Shown one piece after another: positions 32,461 to 45,500 of a DNA stretch of 64,000 nucleotides. Source of the DNA: Atkinsonella hypoxylon (Eukaryota > Ascomycota > Sordariomycetes > Hypocreales > Clavicipitaceae); NCBI GenBank assembly GCA_000729835.1, contig JFHB01000035.1:1-64000 (forward strand). Direction: 5' to 3'. Each line of letters opens with the position of its first letter. Position 1 is the first letter of the stretch. Below the pieces are notes generated by a model that did no database searches, was not told where the DNA came from, and was given only the letters and a program-made list of their open reading frames with translations. The position numbers and the translations under genes were made by a program.

Positions 32461-34383
32461 TTATTCGCACTTTTTATTACGGCAAGGCTTTCCCTGCTGC
32501 GCAGCATTGCGCTGGGCACGCCGTTGTTGTCGGAGCTTACAAGCCATGGCATATCCAGGCTCGTTCGCTTTCCTCCACTCGACCCACGCTTCATACTCTT
32601 GCTGGCTCTTCGGGTTTGGATTCTTGGGTTTTGGAACCGGCCGTGGTGGAATGGTTGCCGTGGGGGCAGTCGAGTCGCGGGCACAACCACTTCCACATGG
32701 CGTCGACAGCAAAGGTATTCCAGAAAGTGTCGGCATGGATGGTACAAGTGGAATCAAAGTGTTGGATTTGTATTCCATGGCTTCGTCATGAATATTTGTG
32801 GTCGCTTGAGTGCCCGGCCATCCCAATGCCGAAGTAAGGGAAGGTTTGTAAGTATCCATGGTGATAGGCACCAACCCTAGGGCAGCCGGGGTGAGTGCAA
32901 TAGGGTTTGTGAATAAATTATTCGCACAAGAATTACTTTGGCAGTGTAGAGGAAGCTCTGTATTGGAAGCCGGGATGAAAGTCTCATCGGCTATGCTCGT
33001 GGGCACCTCTGCTTCTGCGGAGTCAGATCTACATCCTGCACGTTTGAGGCTATCGTCTTTAGCTGAGAAGTCGAATGAACCCAACAACAAGCGACGAGGC
33101 GTGGGAAATGCCTCTGAGCTTGCTTTTGAGAAAGACAAGAATTCCCGAGCTTTAGGGTTGAGGGTGTTCGACTTGTCAAAGCTGCCAAGGCTTTCACGAT
33201 CGGATAACCGATCTGCCCTTGAGTGAGTGGTGGAATTGGGCAGATATTGAACCGCAAAGTCGGATTCTGTATTGAATCTCCTTCCAGTTCCATGGATTGG
33301 GCGTCTGAGCTGAGAGTCTGGATTGGGCTTTGTTTCGTGAGGCTGGTGGATTTCTTTTGAGCTTGGTTCTGTTGTGCATCGACTGTCGATTTTATCTTCT
33401 TCGCTTCCATTCTCGCGGCGGAATTTCTGATTGAGCTTGGTGAGCAGGAGTTGGAATTTTTCCTCGCTTTGTGTGGCTGCAACAAGTGGAAGGGGTTCGG
33501 ACGTGATCGAGATTCTGTCCTTCTCTCGCAACTCAGATTTTTGGTATTCTGTCAAGAATGATGAAGGCTTTGAGACTCTTTTGACCACCATGTCCGATCG
33601 GTCTTCCGACGTCAATCTCTTCTCAATAGAAGCTGTAGAGTTTGTGCGTGATGGGAGGCTTTGTAGAGCTTCAGCATAACTGGAAAAGGATGAGCCAACA
33701 GATCTTCCTGGGGTAGCCTCTGCTGCACGGAGAGCAGTAATCAACTGCTCTCGCTGGTTTTGTATGTAAGCAAACTCCTTTTCAGACGAATAGTCGGCAG
33801 ATGATACCGGCGTCAACTGGCACCTGCCCTCTGACGCCGTAGAGTTGGACGAATCTCGACTAGGTCTTCTCATTTCGAAGATATTGATCGTATGGCCTTT
33901 CTCTCCCTCGAGAATCTTCGTGTGACTCATAACGTCAAAGAGATAGTCACTCGAATTGGCCAATGGGCCGCGCAGAAGCTGAGTGGGATCTGCTAAGCAT
34001 TCGACGCTTAACGGTTTCTCAGCTACCTGGTGTGGAGTAGGAACAGCTTTGCCCGCACTGGACTGTCTCCTGACGGAGCAAGTTCGAAATGATGAGAACT
34101 TGGGATCCGAAGACGATGCCGTGGAGGTCGGCTCTTCATCCATCCCAACCATACTCGAGCATGAACCACCAGTGCTGTCTTCTGAATGTCTTACTCTCCA
34201 ATTGGAAACCTTGAGTGACAGGCTCGTATTCGTATCGCAAGTTCGGCTAGTTGATGGGCAATGACTTGCATGACACTTGCTTTTATTCGATTTCTGTAGT
34301 TTCAGACCGCGTGGTGTAGCCTGGCTATAGCGTGCGATGCCATGATGCGGATGTTTACTGATATGCGGTGACGCGCCAACCAT
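32461..34383 (-). CDS. Large disordered protein of unknown function
   Basis: A continuous 640-codon frame on the minus strand starting at ATG 34383. I do not recognise a family. Composition is Ser/Thr/Pro-rich with charged patches and no membrane segment or signal peptide, so it is probably mostly disordered. Two stretches look ordered and may be conserved: SDYLFDVMSHTKILEGE and HTINIFEMRRPSRDSS around residues 140-175, and the C-terminus, with a Pro-rich PRPVPKPKNPNPK followed by a predicted helix EYEAWVEWRKANEPGYAMA and a basic tail. A frame this long on GC-balanced DNA is unlikely by chance. The N-terminal start could be further downstream. Confidence 0.7.
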   Translation of the reverse strand: MVGASPHISKHPHHGIARYSQATPRGLKLQKSNKSKCHASHCPSTSRTCDTNTSLSLKVSNWRVRHSEDSTGGSCSSMVGMDEEPTSTASSSDPKFSSFRTCSVRRQSSAGKAVPTPHQVAEKPLSVECLADPTQLLRGPLANSSDYLFDVMSHTKILEGEKGHTINIFEMRRPSRDSSNSTASEGRCQLTPVSSADYSSEKEFAYIQNQREQLITALRAAEATPGRSVGSSFSSYAEALQSLPSRTNSTASIEKRLTSEDRSDMVVKRVSKPSSFLTEYQKSELREKDRISITSEPLPLVAATQSEEKFQLLLTKLNQKFRRENGSEEDKIDSRCTTEPSSKEIHQPHETKPNPDSQLRRPIHGTGRRFNTESDFAVQYLPNSTTHSRADRLSDRESLGSFDKSNTLNPKAREFLSFSKASSEAFPTPRRLLLGSFDFSAKDDSLKRAGCRSDSAEAEVPTSIADETFIPASNTELPLHCQSNSCANNLFTNPIALTPAALGLVPITMDTYKPSLTSALGWPGTQATTNIHDEAMEYKSNTLIPLVPSMPTLSGIPLLSTPCGSGCARDSTAPTATIPPRPVPKPKNPNPKSQQEYEAWVEWRKANEPGYAMACKLRQQRRAQRNAAQQGKPCRNKKCE

Positions 34384-35308
34384 CTAGACCGTGTGAGCAC
34401 TTATCGAATTTCATGTCGTTCCGGGTTCATTCCACTTACTGTGCAAATTTCTGTGTGATTAATACGGTTTCAAGCCGAAGGGTACAATTTGTGCCAGTAT
34501 CTGGGTGTTTCTGGACCAGCAAGTTTCGTGATAGCGCTCAAAACAAAGCAAGTCGTGGCTAGGACGCGGGATGGAGGAGGACCGGCCAGGAATGGCCTGC
34601 GGTGGGAGTTTTTGAACAAGAACAGCTTGTTCTCAGGGTAGAAATTTAAGCGGCACGCTGGGGGTTTCTCGGCTTCTTCTTCCTGCTGAGCCTGTGGCAG
34701 AAAAGTGAGTTGAATGTGAGCATGAAGCAAAAATTCTGTGGCTTCGAAACGCTGGAGACGCGACGCGGGAATTTGATTCGCTACTGTAAGAAAGTTCACA
34801 GTTCTTTTGGAGACATAGAATTACAATCCAAAATAGAAGGAGGAGCATAAAAGGGGGGGATCGCCACCCTTTTTGCGTTAGAGTTTTTGTGCTTGCATGC
34901 ATGAAGCAGTCAAGGGACTCCCTTTTCTGCTCCCTCCATACGACGATTATTACAAGTGCCGCGTTCTGTGAAATGGCCGCGAGAGGTACAATCAGACGGC
35001 AAGAGCGATGAACAAGATAATTGGCAGGAAGCGTCTTATGGTACCGAAAGCTATTACTTTGGCAAGAGTGAGTGGCAGATACCTCGAACTTAGTAGTTAC
35101 GGCAATTTTGATCATCAGAATGAAACTTCCGTACATTCCCATACTCCAGGCTACAGGTCCACTCGGTCGACCACACTTCCAAGGCTTGTGCTTAAACAAA
35201 GAGACTTTGAACATGCGTCGCTTGCATATTGCCATAAGATCTTTGAGGGTGCGGCAAGCTGAGAATGACATTCTGCACAGCCAGCGCACCACATCATCCA
35301 GCACACTC
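34384..35308. other. Spacer between two minus-strand genes
   Basis: About 0.9 kb. A 304-codon minus frame (34633-35547) covers it but enters the AIM24-family exons in a different frame and shows no domain, so I treat it as a shadow. The DNA should contain the 3' UTR of the AIM24 gene and the promoter of the 640-residue protein. Confidence 0.5.
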
Positions 35309-36934
35309 TTAGCCCTGGATAGCCTGACCACCCATGTACGCCGTGAATGCTTTCTGCAAGTTTGCGTTAGTGGTCTTGCCTGTTTCTTCGAGTGTTCGAG
35401 AGTCTTTTGGGGGGACGAACCGGATTGCGGGTTTGGATGAACACGGTACCCGGGCCAGTGAATCTGCACACAAGACCTTCTGCAGATGCCATATTGGAGA
35501 TGAGGCCCCCTGAGGCTACTCTTTCCAGTACATACTTCGTGTTCCATGCCACCAAGTGACCATTGTCAACGATATACCTCTCGCCGTCCACAAGCTGTCA
35601 TCCTATGAGCATGATAAATTCTGTCCTGTGGCCATGCGGTGAATAACTCACATCTTTCCGTATGATAGCTCCAAAACTGGTGATCCACAAAATGCCTGTT
35701 CCACTCATTTTGTAGACAAAGAGGCCTTCGCCACTGAAAATAGCTTTGCCAAGCCCCTGGCGTTTGTGATCCTTGACTACGCCCTGAGTAGCAGCCAAGA
35801 AAGCATCATGACCGACGATCCAACTCTCTTGGCCATTCAAGCGGATACTGGTGATATCTCCAAGCATAGGTGGCGCGAGGAGAAGTTCTCCCGGGCCGAC
35901 GTATTTCGAAACCGTCATGTCGGCTCCGGTGATCATCTTCTTCATGCTGAATTTTAATTCTCCCCGTAGTTGCATAGTCGGTGACATGGCAATCATGGCA
36001 CCTGGCTTTGCCTGAAATGGGCAACCGATAGCAAGCTGAATGGTCAAGATGGTGTTGGAATCTCTGTGACTGATGCGATAGCTCCCTCCGTTGAAGGTGC
36101 CCACGTCATCAACAGTTGCTCCGGCGCCGACAAAGTGCCCGACTGGGGGTGCACCGGACACCAGATAGGCAGAATCACTAGTATCAACCTGTTCCTCATG
36201 CTGCCCAGCTTTCTCGGGTGGGTACAAGGCTTCTGTGACAGGAAACGGCGGCGGCGGCGGCTGGAACTGAGGTAGTTGTTGCTCTTTAGCTGTGTCACTC
36301 GCTGATGCTGGTCTCATCGCCATTGCATTTTTTTGTTGAACTTCTGAAGTAGGTGGTGACGCTGCCGCAGATGGCGGAGCTGGATATTGCTGAGAGGGAC
36401 TTTGTTGGTGAATGCCGGGCGGCAGCGCGTACTCAGGCGGAGGGGCATACTGCTGTTGCGTAGCCGCATGATGACTCAATTGAGGAGATGGAGTATGCTG
36501 AGGCGGCGGAGGATAGTTGGTGGACTGTCCGGGAGAGGCCTGAGAGGGAGGCGGAGGATATTTAAAAGCTTGCCCAGGCGAGGACTGCGGAGGTGGTGCG
36601 TAGAACTGTGTTCGGTTTGCTGGGGAAGAAGTAGGTGGCGGCGGTGCGTACTGCATTTGCTGCTGCTGCTGCTGAGATGGAAGAGGAGGAGGCGGAGGAG
36701 AGGGAACTTGCTGCTGTTGATGAAATGCTGCTTCACGGTCAGTAGCATGATCTCTCGTACGATTCGGCAAAGTGCAAGAATTTGCGCTCACCTGCTGACC
36801 CCGATCCTGGAGAGGATCCTGGAGGTGCTACATAACGATGCTGTCAGTTCCCCAATGTCACGCCACCGTCAAATGAAGATCAAAGAGTAGAGGACTTATG
36901 GCTTACGAGGGTAAAAATGCTGTTGTGCAGACAT
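35309..36934 (-). CDS. AIM24-family protein with Pro/Gln-rich N-terminus
   Basis: Proposed minus-strand exons are 36934-36907, 36827-36792, 36730-35652, 35594-35421 and 35353-35309, 453 aa. The C-terminal half is an AIM24/TIGR00266 (DUF124) beta-rich domain, with FNGGSYRISHRDSNTIL, GCPFQAKPGAMIAMSPTM, GPGELLLAPPMLGDI, GKAIFSGEGLFVYK and a conserved end TVFIQTRNP joined to KAFTAYMGGQ. In yeast AIM24 the domain is mitochondrial and affects MICOS; the cytosolic relatives are uncharacterised. The N-terminal 200 residues are Pro/Gln repeats (YAPPP, SPGQ), with no presequence, so this paralogue may not be mitochondrial. Two micro-exons of 28 and 36 nt supply MSAQQHFYPPPPGSSPG. Every join preserves frame; three introns have CTAAC/CTGAC-like branch sites. 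Without splicing the C-terminal residues would be lost. Confidence 0.88.
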
Positions 36935-37550
36935 GATGGAGGTTTTTGAGTTCAGCCCACGTAGGTATCGCTCCCGCAGCTCCAGCCGTTTGGCTTGAGA
37001 CTCATACCCCTCACTGGTTGGCTGTTGGAAGGGACCTCGGTTGTTATTCGTGTCCACGATAGGATCTCTGCAAGCTTTCTGAAATTACAAAATAAAAATT
37101 CTGGTCGTTGTATACGGTTCATTCAAATCGTGTCCACATGAAGTAGAGAAAAAAAAGAATTAAAAGAACAGAACCGGTATGATACGTATTTACGCGTTGC
37201 CGAGCGAGCTACCTAGCCTAACCTAGACCTGGACACCTAGCCCCCAGCCAGGTAATTTGAAGTTAATTGCCAGATTCTCTCCGGCCACTTGGCAAGAGTG
37301 CCCCGCAGCTGTCAAGTGCAGTTGGCCTTGGGCTAGCCGTCGCAATTGGCTGTTGTAGTCATGATTAGCGCTGTAATGGAGAACTTGCAGAAGCGGCAAG
37401 GCCTCCATTGGTTATCAATGGATGCTTCAGCGCTTACATGTGCGGGCATCATGCTGCTGAACGGACTGGATGCACAGTACTGTGCTATGCGTCTTACTGT
37501 ACAGCAGCACTGTCCCATACCTACATACGGTCGGTCGGCACTCTTGAATT

Positions 37551-37712
37551 ACCTAGGTACCTAGGTATTAAGCACTACCCGGCAGAGACTTGTTTTTCTG
37601 CATAATTTACCACTAAGGTAGATTTGCAAGATACCTACCCTAGGTAGGTATATATTCTTCCTCCACCTACCTACTAGGTACCTACCTAGTCCGTAGGTAG
37701 GTAGGTATCTAT
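37551..37712. repeat. TAGGTACC-type low-complexity cluster
   Basis: Overlapping palindromic words ACCTAGGTACCTAGGTA, TAGGTAGGTA and CTACCTAC recur in both orientations. The sequence can form hairpins. Similar clusters recur in this window near 38340-38370, 39098-39120 and 53575-53590. Confidence 0.8.
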
Positions 37713-40113
37713 TAGCAGTAGTCCACGCAATCCCTATACAATACAACCCCTGTATGATTTTGCACCGATACAAGCCCCTCTCTATACTCCGTACAGCTGG
37801 CAGGTTCCCCTCTAACAGCTGCAATTACCCGTCTTAGTGGGTCTAGTCTGCAAGCTGTTAGAGTGGCAAAAGGTGGATACACAAGGTATTAAGCGCCATT
37901 AACAGATAGATTTTTTTTTCCTGTAATTTTCCGTTAATTGAAAGTTACTCCTAGCTCCACACTATGTCTCACTTATTTCTGAGCTGACCGTTAATAGGCT
38001 CCCTCCCCCCTGTTAGGTTACCAAAAACTAATTGCAGCTGTTAGCCGAGTACTTAAAAATGGGACTAGTAGATTTGCAAATCAATTCAAAGGTTAGAGTG
38101 TACATGTACAAACAGCTCAATGACGTAGCGCCATGAGGTCCCGGGGTCATGAACCCGATCGGAGGTTTCAGCGCTTCCAAGTCTCAGACACTCTATCCGT
38201 GCCCCGTCTAGCGTTGGATCACCTCAACGCGGCGCTTCTTGCCACGGAATAAAAATAACCTCAGATTGTAAGACAAACGTTCAACGGAAAGGGGTTCATG
38301 TCCCTTTGTGCGCATGTGTGGGTCTCCATTGATCGGGTACTTAGGTAACTACCTAGGTACCTAAGGTATTTGACTGGATCAGATAAGGCTTATGTTGCTT
38401 CCCCATTCCGTTCATTGTTGCTTAATATTACTCGGTATGTACTACGTACCTTTACTTAGAATCAGCATGACCATCACCAGTCATGTTGAGGACCCGTAGA
38501 CACCATGCAGAGAGCCACGCAAGATGGACGGGTCGTTAGGAATGCATGGGACCACCAGCATTGGATTCTTCTGTGCTTGCTGTTCGTCTGGAACAGTGCC
38601 TATGCCTGTACAAGAGTAGGTACATGACCTGTCCATCATGTAAGATAAACATATTCGAAATTTCATGGGCTCAAGCCCTACATCTTCAGAATCCGGAGTA
38701 TCCGAGTGGCTCGGGTAGACATGGTGCGATCAAAGGCAAGGTGACATAGTTTTCTGGACAGCATGATAGGGTATTTGTACATATTACCAATGTCTCCATC
38801 TCGTGGGCGATTGACACGAGGTCAGTCAGTGGGTGAATTTTTGACGCACTGTTTCAATATGTTGTTGACGCACGTCGGGAGGAGCTCGTCATGTCGGTCC
38901 ATGCTGCACGCCTCAAATCAACAAGAGAACCCTGCAGGCGTGGCACAACTCGTCGGACAAATTTCAGATGATCTTGTGCTCCTGAGGAGTGGTCAGAACA
39001 AGCGCCTGTAGTACTTGTGAAACGGCGCGAGGCATCGCGATTGAGCGCTAATGCTAATACCGGGTGTCTCAAGCGCTGCTCGGGCCTGTTGGGAGACTAC
39101 CTACCACGTAGGTATCTACTCAGGCTACTGCAAGTGTTGCAAAACCCTGGTCGTGTTACCGAGCACGTAATCCATACTCCCTTCGTACCAAGTACATATG
39201 CACATTCAGTGCCATTGTACCTCGTTGATGAGGTTGAAGTGGAAGAACCGGCAGGGAATCCCGCATCGGCGGGATGATACGTAAAGGAACGCAAAGAATT
39301 TGGAGCTAGAAATAAACAATTATGTTGCCGCAGCAGCAGCAGGGCGTGATTACTGGTACATATTGTTATTAGTTTGCCTCTTGGAATTTTGGTTCTGCCT
39401 TCTCGGCCAATCCCACCTCGGTTCTCACACCAACATCAGAACTGATGCATAGAGAGATTGCACTGGCGCGGGTGCTTTATTACTCACGATAGACTGCTGT
39501 TGAACACCAGCGCAAAAGTCTTCTCTCCGACTTGAGTACCCAAGTATGTGCGACGCTTAAATCACACAAAGGTGAATCTATCGCCAGGGTCAGACTCGGG
39601 GCACAAGAACGTGACACAAACCGTTAGTGGCGTGGAGGGTAACCTTTGTCGGTTGCAGAAGCCTTTGAGCTTTTTTGTACCACAACGGACCATGTCTCTA
39701 TATTGAGTTTAATCTGGGCTACGGAGTCGTGCTCGTGATTGTACATTCTGAGCCATCAACGACCAAAAACACTCCCTTGCTTGCATGAGTGAAAACGCCA
39801 TCACAGTTGACCCCGCACATTTTCCTACGTCGCCGATTTGATATTTCAGATTGGACCTATTTTGAAATGAGCTCTAAGCCACAGATAGATGCCTTTGGTT
39901 TGCATGAGCGCACAGCACACTGTCACACAGTCATGGTCTGAGTATTTGATGAGGTGGCTCGAGGCCCGACCGTGATATTTTCGAACGGCTCGGCACTTCA
40001 GCTGTCCTTGCATCGGGCGAGGATCACGATGGCTTTCTGAAGCTCTTACAGGCACGGAGTACTCGGCATATAGTCGCTGTCATTGAGCGTGTTGCTTCTT
40101 TTTTTTTTTTTGT

Positions 40114-40144
40114 TGGTGTGTGTGTGTGTGTGGGTGGGTGGGTG
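40114..40144. repeat. GT/GGGT microsatellite
   Basis: A run of (GT)n passes into (GGGT)n, next to a T13 run. Confidence 0.85.
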
Positions 40145-41621
40145 GTCCGGTATGTTTGAATATGTATGTAGATAGCCAGCTTTTGCACAATCAATCTGTA
40201 GCCAGCTCGCCTCTAGATGTCATACGCCTCCACGTGGAGATCATGTGCATGAAAGAAGAAATTCTGGAAACGAAAAAACGATAATATGCATGAGCAGCCG
40301 TATGCGCGCCACTGCTCTAGCCGGCAGTTTTGTTGCGAAGATTGGAAGGGTCTGGACTCGGTGAGGATCGCCTCGCGCTGGGACGTTCCTGCCGTGTCTT
40401 GAGATGATCCAAACACCCGTGATGAGTCTGGAGCCTCTTTCCTTGCGTTCGAGAGTTCGAGAGTCCGTGTCCACTGTATAGGAAGGAATGAAGCTTGGCA
40501 GCAAAACAAGGACCAACAGCGCATGACCGAGTGTCCGTGGAACTATTCTCCGACATTACTACCAGCTGCTGTACTCTGTACATGGATGGTTCGGGGTTCT
40601 TGATTATGATCAAAGAAAAGAGTCTGCCATGTTTTACTTCAAGATCGACTCCACTCTTTGTTTGCAGCCCACCAGCTAAACCCCACAACGTGGAGGACAG
40701 TTTTCTGACGGATCCCGCCAAGGGGTTGACAGATAGATTAATCCATGTTGCTGCCGAGGGTTGGATCAAACTGTCACCCATCTGCTCGCAGCCCAGCAAG
40801 TGACAACCCTGGCAGCTGGAGGTCAACTTGCTAAAGTGTCTGGTCCCACAAAGAGCCAGGAATGGTTGCAACAGAGCCGATCCCGTAGCCGATCATCCCG
40901 TAGCCGGTCCCATGGGTGGGTTTCCTCAGCTTGCTCCAGGGGACAACAGGGAACAGGGGGCACCATGTCCCGTTTAATTTGTCGACGGCATCCTCAAGTT
41001 TCCACCAACCAGTCAGGCAGCCAATCAATCGATCTATCGATCAACAAATCAGTACAGTCTCACAATTGTCGTCAGGGCCAAACTATCCACACTAGCTCAG
41101 CAATCAAGCGGCGAAACGGCATAGCCATGGACGGGTTCTATCAGTGCTCTGCCACTATCTATGATACATGAAGCTATGCTTAGACGCACAAAGCTCCCTC
41201 CCACACTCGTCAGATTTAGTACTTGGGGCCACCCACCCGAAATCCAAGTCGCTGGGTGTCTGCATCTCCATTTTTCGACGTCGACCATCCCTGCCTCACT
41301 GCCTCACTGCCGACCCTCGACCATTTCCTCTTACTCACGCCAGATACTCCTTTTCCCTTCTTTACCACAACAAGCATAGATTCATCCAATAGACAAGCTC
41401 GCCTCTGCTCCCCGAATTACTCTAATCGAGTCTTGGTACGGCTGGGCGGCAGCCATCATCATTCATTCATGGGCACAGTGGTGTACCCATCTCATACCGC
41501 CGTGCTGCGCGAGAGCACAAGACCTACGCATCGGAAACTGCTTTGACGACGGCCGAGCGCATCTCGTCCCACCAGCGCGAGCACAAGCACACCTTGTCCC
41601 ATGCCATTCAAACCGTCCTCA

Positions 41622-42502
41622 TGGAACACCAACGTCTCTGGCCCGGCAGACCTTTAGAACACTTAGAGTATCCGTTGGCGACACCGACATTAGCAAATGG
41701 GCCCTGGCAACCCTCATTATCATTGTCAACACCACCGAGCGTGGGCAAGAACTGGATGTTTACGCGCTTCAAGACAGGCTCTGGAGGCGAGCTACCATGG
41801 CCTCATGAAAGCTGGAAATGGCCCATCGAATCCCTGGTCCAAAGATTCAAACGACACTCCCAAAAGTCCCATCGAGATGGCATTGATCATGAGCCGCACC
41901 ATGGCGGCCAGACTGTAATTAAAGAGCAACAGAGCATATCTCCAGCATTGCGTCGGCAACAAGAAGAAGACTTGATGGAGCTCGAAGCGGAAATCGGGAC
42001 TGAAATCATTGCTGCGTTATCTGTGACACCTTCCATGCAAGTGGAAGATCACACTACCAACAACGAGCAAGGATTGGCTCAGCCCCCGACTGGTACGCCC
42101 ACAGATGCAGCACCACAATGTCAGTTGCGCAAACTTCCCTCGACATGGTTATTGCCGGAAATTCAGACTGCCTTGAGGCGGCAGCGTGTATTGCGTGCCA
42201 TCGAAATCATAGAGGATGTGGTATCTGATGATTTTCCGGCCGACGAGGGCTACTTCGATGATGTGGACCACTTCTCCGAAGATGGCGATGGGCATGACCT
42301 CATTCGCAGCCTGGCCAACCATGCACGAAACAGCGGGGTGTTAAAGTACAGGACGTCTGCTGAGGCTGCCCTCTCGTGTCCCCGGATTGTACATCGAGCA
42401 CCGCGCATGCGGAAAAGGAGGCATCGAAAACAGCAAACCCGACTAAGGACATGCTCAACAGTCAGCACCTGTGCATTGGACAGTCATGCTACAGAAAATT
42501 GA
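41622..42502 (+). CDS. Hypothetical protein
   Basis: I do not recognise this protein. The open frame runs from before 41543; the first ATG in frame is 41622 (MEHQRLWPGRP), giving 293 aa. The reading frame is open upstream without an ATG back to a stop at about 41423, so a spliced 5' exon is possible. Features: a Trp-rich region (GKNWMFTRF, WPHESWKWPIESL) near the N-terminus, a helix ALRRQQEEDLMELEAEIGTE, an RRQRVLRAIEIIEDVV helix, an acidic patch (DDFPADEGYFDDVDHFSEDGDG), and a very basic end (RMRKRRHRKQQTRLR) that could direct nuclear import. No signal peptide or membrane helix. Codon usage looks coding throughout. Confidence 0.6.
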
Positions 42503-45500
42503 TGAGTGAATTTAACCCCCCCACCATTGATATCATCTGAGCTAGCCCACCGGATCATGTAACGCTTTTATCAGTACTGTGTTACAGAATGGTTTGGAAA
42601 GGTCGTTTATTCCCCTAGTTCCCGGGCCCATATATTCACTTTATTTTTATGTATAATCCGTTATAGGCAGTCTGTGACCAAGCAGCAGCCTCGGTGGCTA
42701 GCATGATGTTGCTTCTTAGCTTTTACTTGTATTTTGTCGGATCTGTTCCTTTCTCTTTGGCACTGGCTGCTCTTCTTGCATCTATTCACATAGTTCATAT
42801 CATTTCATTCCATTTACATTGTACATCTCCCGAGTCATCAAGACCGAACAAAAGTTTTTGAGTTGAAAACCTAAACCAATCAAATTTCACAAGGCTTTAG
42901 GAGCATAATTTATGTTCCTACAACAGGTAGAATTTAGTACTGGTCCGCCTTCACTATCTCTTTCACGATGTTTTCCTGCGTAGGACGATTCACAATGTGA
43001 GTTGAGCAACTGCTGATGGAATGAAGCAAGGGGATGACACATTACACGACGTGTCCGGCCTGTGACAACATAAGGCAGGACCGGTTAGGGAATCTTTCAC
43101 GGCGTAAGAGTTCGTGCAGCGATGTTGGCTGCACAATTTGATGAAGTAGAATTCGGAGGGTAAGCTCAGGGCTGGTACTACCACTACTGCAGGATGGCCA
43201 CGCACGAAATTAGAAATGGGATAAAGCGAGCAGTACGGGATACTGCGGTAGAGGGCCGACGGCCCTAGCCGCTAGGCCAAGACACACGAGGCTCACACAA
43301 GTTGGAATAGGCCGTTTGTGATGTGTGCACTCGGTGGTCATGGCTCGCTGTGCCCCTCGATTCACCCCCCGAGCGCGGGCTGGACAAGAGGAGCAGAGTA
43401 TCCCGAAGCCGGAAGTACTCCCTGAACCGATCAATAAATAGTAGCTGCCTGGATGGCCATCGCCGAAGCCGTTTCAAGCTGCCGCCACTTGGATCACGGA
43501 TCGCTGGCAGACATGATTGGAGGGCCAGTGGCCAATATCACATTGACATAATTAGCGCGCTTGATAGGAGCAGAAAGGAAATATGAGAATGAGAGACAAA
43601 TGCCTCGTACCCAGATGCAAGAGAGAGCGTGTGTCGATGAGGTTGTTGCAATACTATGCAGCTCTTGGCGTCGTCTCTACACAGCTTCATCAGGAAACCC
43701 GCTCTCGGTGACGTACAGTATAGACCCAACGTCTGGGCCTAACTATATTGTATGCATGGATGTTGCAGTTGAAACTTCAGACGTCGAGTCCGGCCACCAA
43801 CATGTTGTTATTCTTGTTTGCCTTGTTTCCGCTTTCCCTCAGCCCAGAAACCGCACCATTTCTAGTTTCCTCATCGTCTCCAGTCTCTAATTACGTGCAG
43901 CTTCTGTCTGTCAAGACTCAGGAGGAGCGAACGCCCGTCGGTGCGCATCCTCATATCGACATGCATGCATGGTCTGGTCCTCACGTGCATGCATACTTTA
44001 TACGCTACACGCGCATCGTCCTACGCGCATCGTCCTGAGTCCTGAGCGCTGAGTCCTGACCCTTTGGATGTGCCGGAAGCTGGCGTGGGACAAGGCAGGC
44101 CGTCTCGTGGAGTATGCATATGCATGTTGGATGTTGGTTAGGTGTCGACGATGGCGATTTGCCTTGCTGACCGGTATGGAGACGTGCATTTCGTATCGTG
44201 CATTTTGATGTCTACCATGATACATGTGACAAAATTGCGCTTGCTCGTCAGCCTGCCCGTCAGCCTGCCGCATGAAGAAGACGGGGGAGAGTGCAGGAGG
44301 AAGCATTTGGCACGGCGACCACGCTATGCTGCCATGGTGATTCGACGAACGGTATGGAGTAAGATGTTGTTGTGACTTGCAATGTGCTTGAACATGCAGA
44401 CAATTTCACATTCGCGCCCGCCATCCTCTCCCATCCATCACTTTACTGGTCGATATTGAATTGACTATCGGATTTTTTTTGAGGGGGGGGGGTTTCTCCA
44501 CTTTTTGGTCTGTCGCCTTTTCACTCTTCCTACCCCGCCCTGACAGGATTTGTCCTGAGGCATTACTAGACGGCGATTTGCTGGTGCTCGCTCACCATTT
44601 AGTATTCTCTTCCTTGCTTGGACAACGTCGCTGTCCATATCTTACATTTTCCCCGCATCATAAATGTTGGCTTGATACTAACTAATCATTTGTCCCCGTT
44701 GGCTTGGCAATGGGCATTCGTCACTGAAACAAAACACGTGGGGTATGAGCGGACGGCGAGGGACACGGCGGGACTGACTTACTTTATTCATTTTGTTCAT
44801 GATGCATCTAGCTAATATAGCAGACGGTGCGTGCCTTTCACGCTATCCATACATGCAGCCGGCCATCGGCCGTTCGTTATGCACAATGCGCTTGGAGTAT
44901 TGAGCCGAGATCACCAGTGGGCAAGCAGCGGATGAGTGATTTTGGGCAGGAAGGAACACGACACGTGTGGATGGCCGAGACGTCGACAACAAGACCAACG
45001 AAGAACGCAGGAAAGGGACCAGGAATCAGGAATCAGGAATCAGGAATCAGCAAGAGAAACGCGCGAACGCGAACCACAGGGCGAACCGCAGGGCCAACTG
45101 GAAGGCATGGCGATCGGAGTGTGTGCTGCTCCGTAGAGAACTCATGATGACCAAAGCCTCCGGTTTCAAAGTTTCAAATGCAGTCTATTTTTCATTTTTT
45201 TCATCCCGCCACCTTCAGTCGAGGCAGGCGTGTTTCCAATTTTCCAACGACGCACGGCATGGGTGTCGGCCTCATCCTAGACGCGCACGAGCTACCATCT
45301 GGTCCCTTTCACGACGCTATTTCACACCCAGCGAGCTCTCTCAATCGATAGTTCGGTCCCGACAGTCGCTTCTTCACTCCTCCACTGTCAACGGCCAATC
45401 CCGCGTGACCCGATTGCTAATTTCTCTCTCTCGCAAAGTGACAGCCTGGCTTCGTCAAGGCGGCATCGCGGGGAGGGGGGGAAGGGGGGGGGGGGTAGGC

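Larger units (their letters stand above)
36935..41621. other. Gene-poor stretch with TAGGTACC low-complexity DNA
   Basis: About 4.7 kb with no supportable gene on either strand. It carries a dense TAGGTA/ACCTACC cluster near 37.55-37.71 kb, smaller ones at about 38.34 and 39.10 kb, a GT microsatellite near 40.11 kb and short CCGTAGCCG and CGATCTATCGATC repeats near 40.9-41.04 kb. Part of the right end is probably the leader of the gene at 41622. Confidence 0.5.

Noticed and set aside
34633..35547. A 304-codon minus-strand open frame
   Set aside because: It overlaps two AIM24-family exons in another frame, has no domain, and composition typical of antisense or shadow frames.
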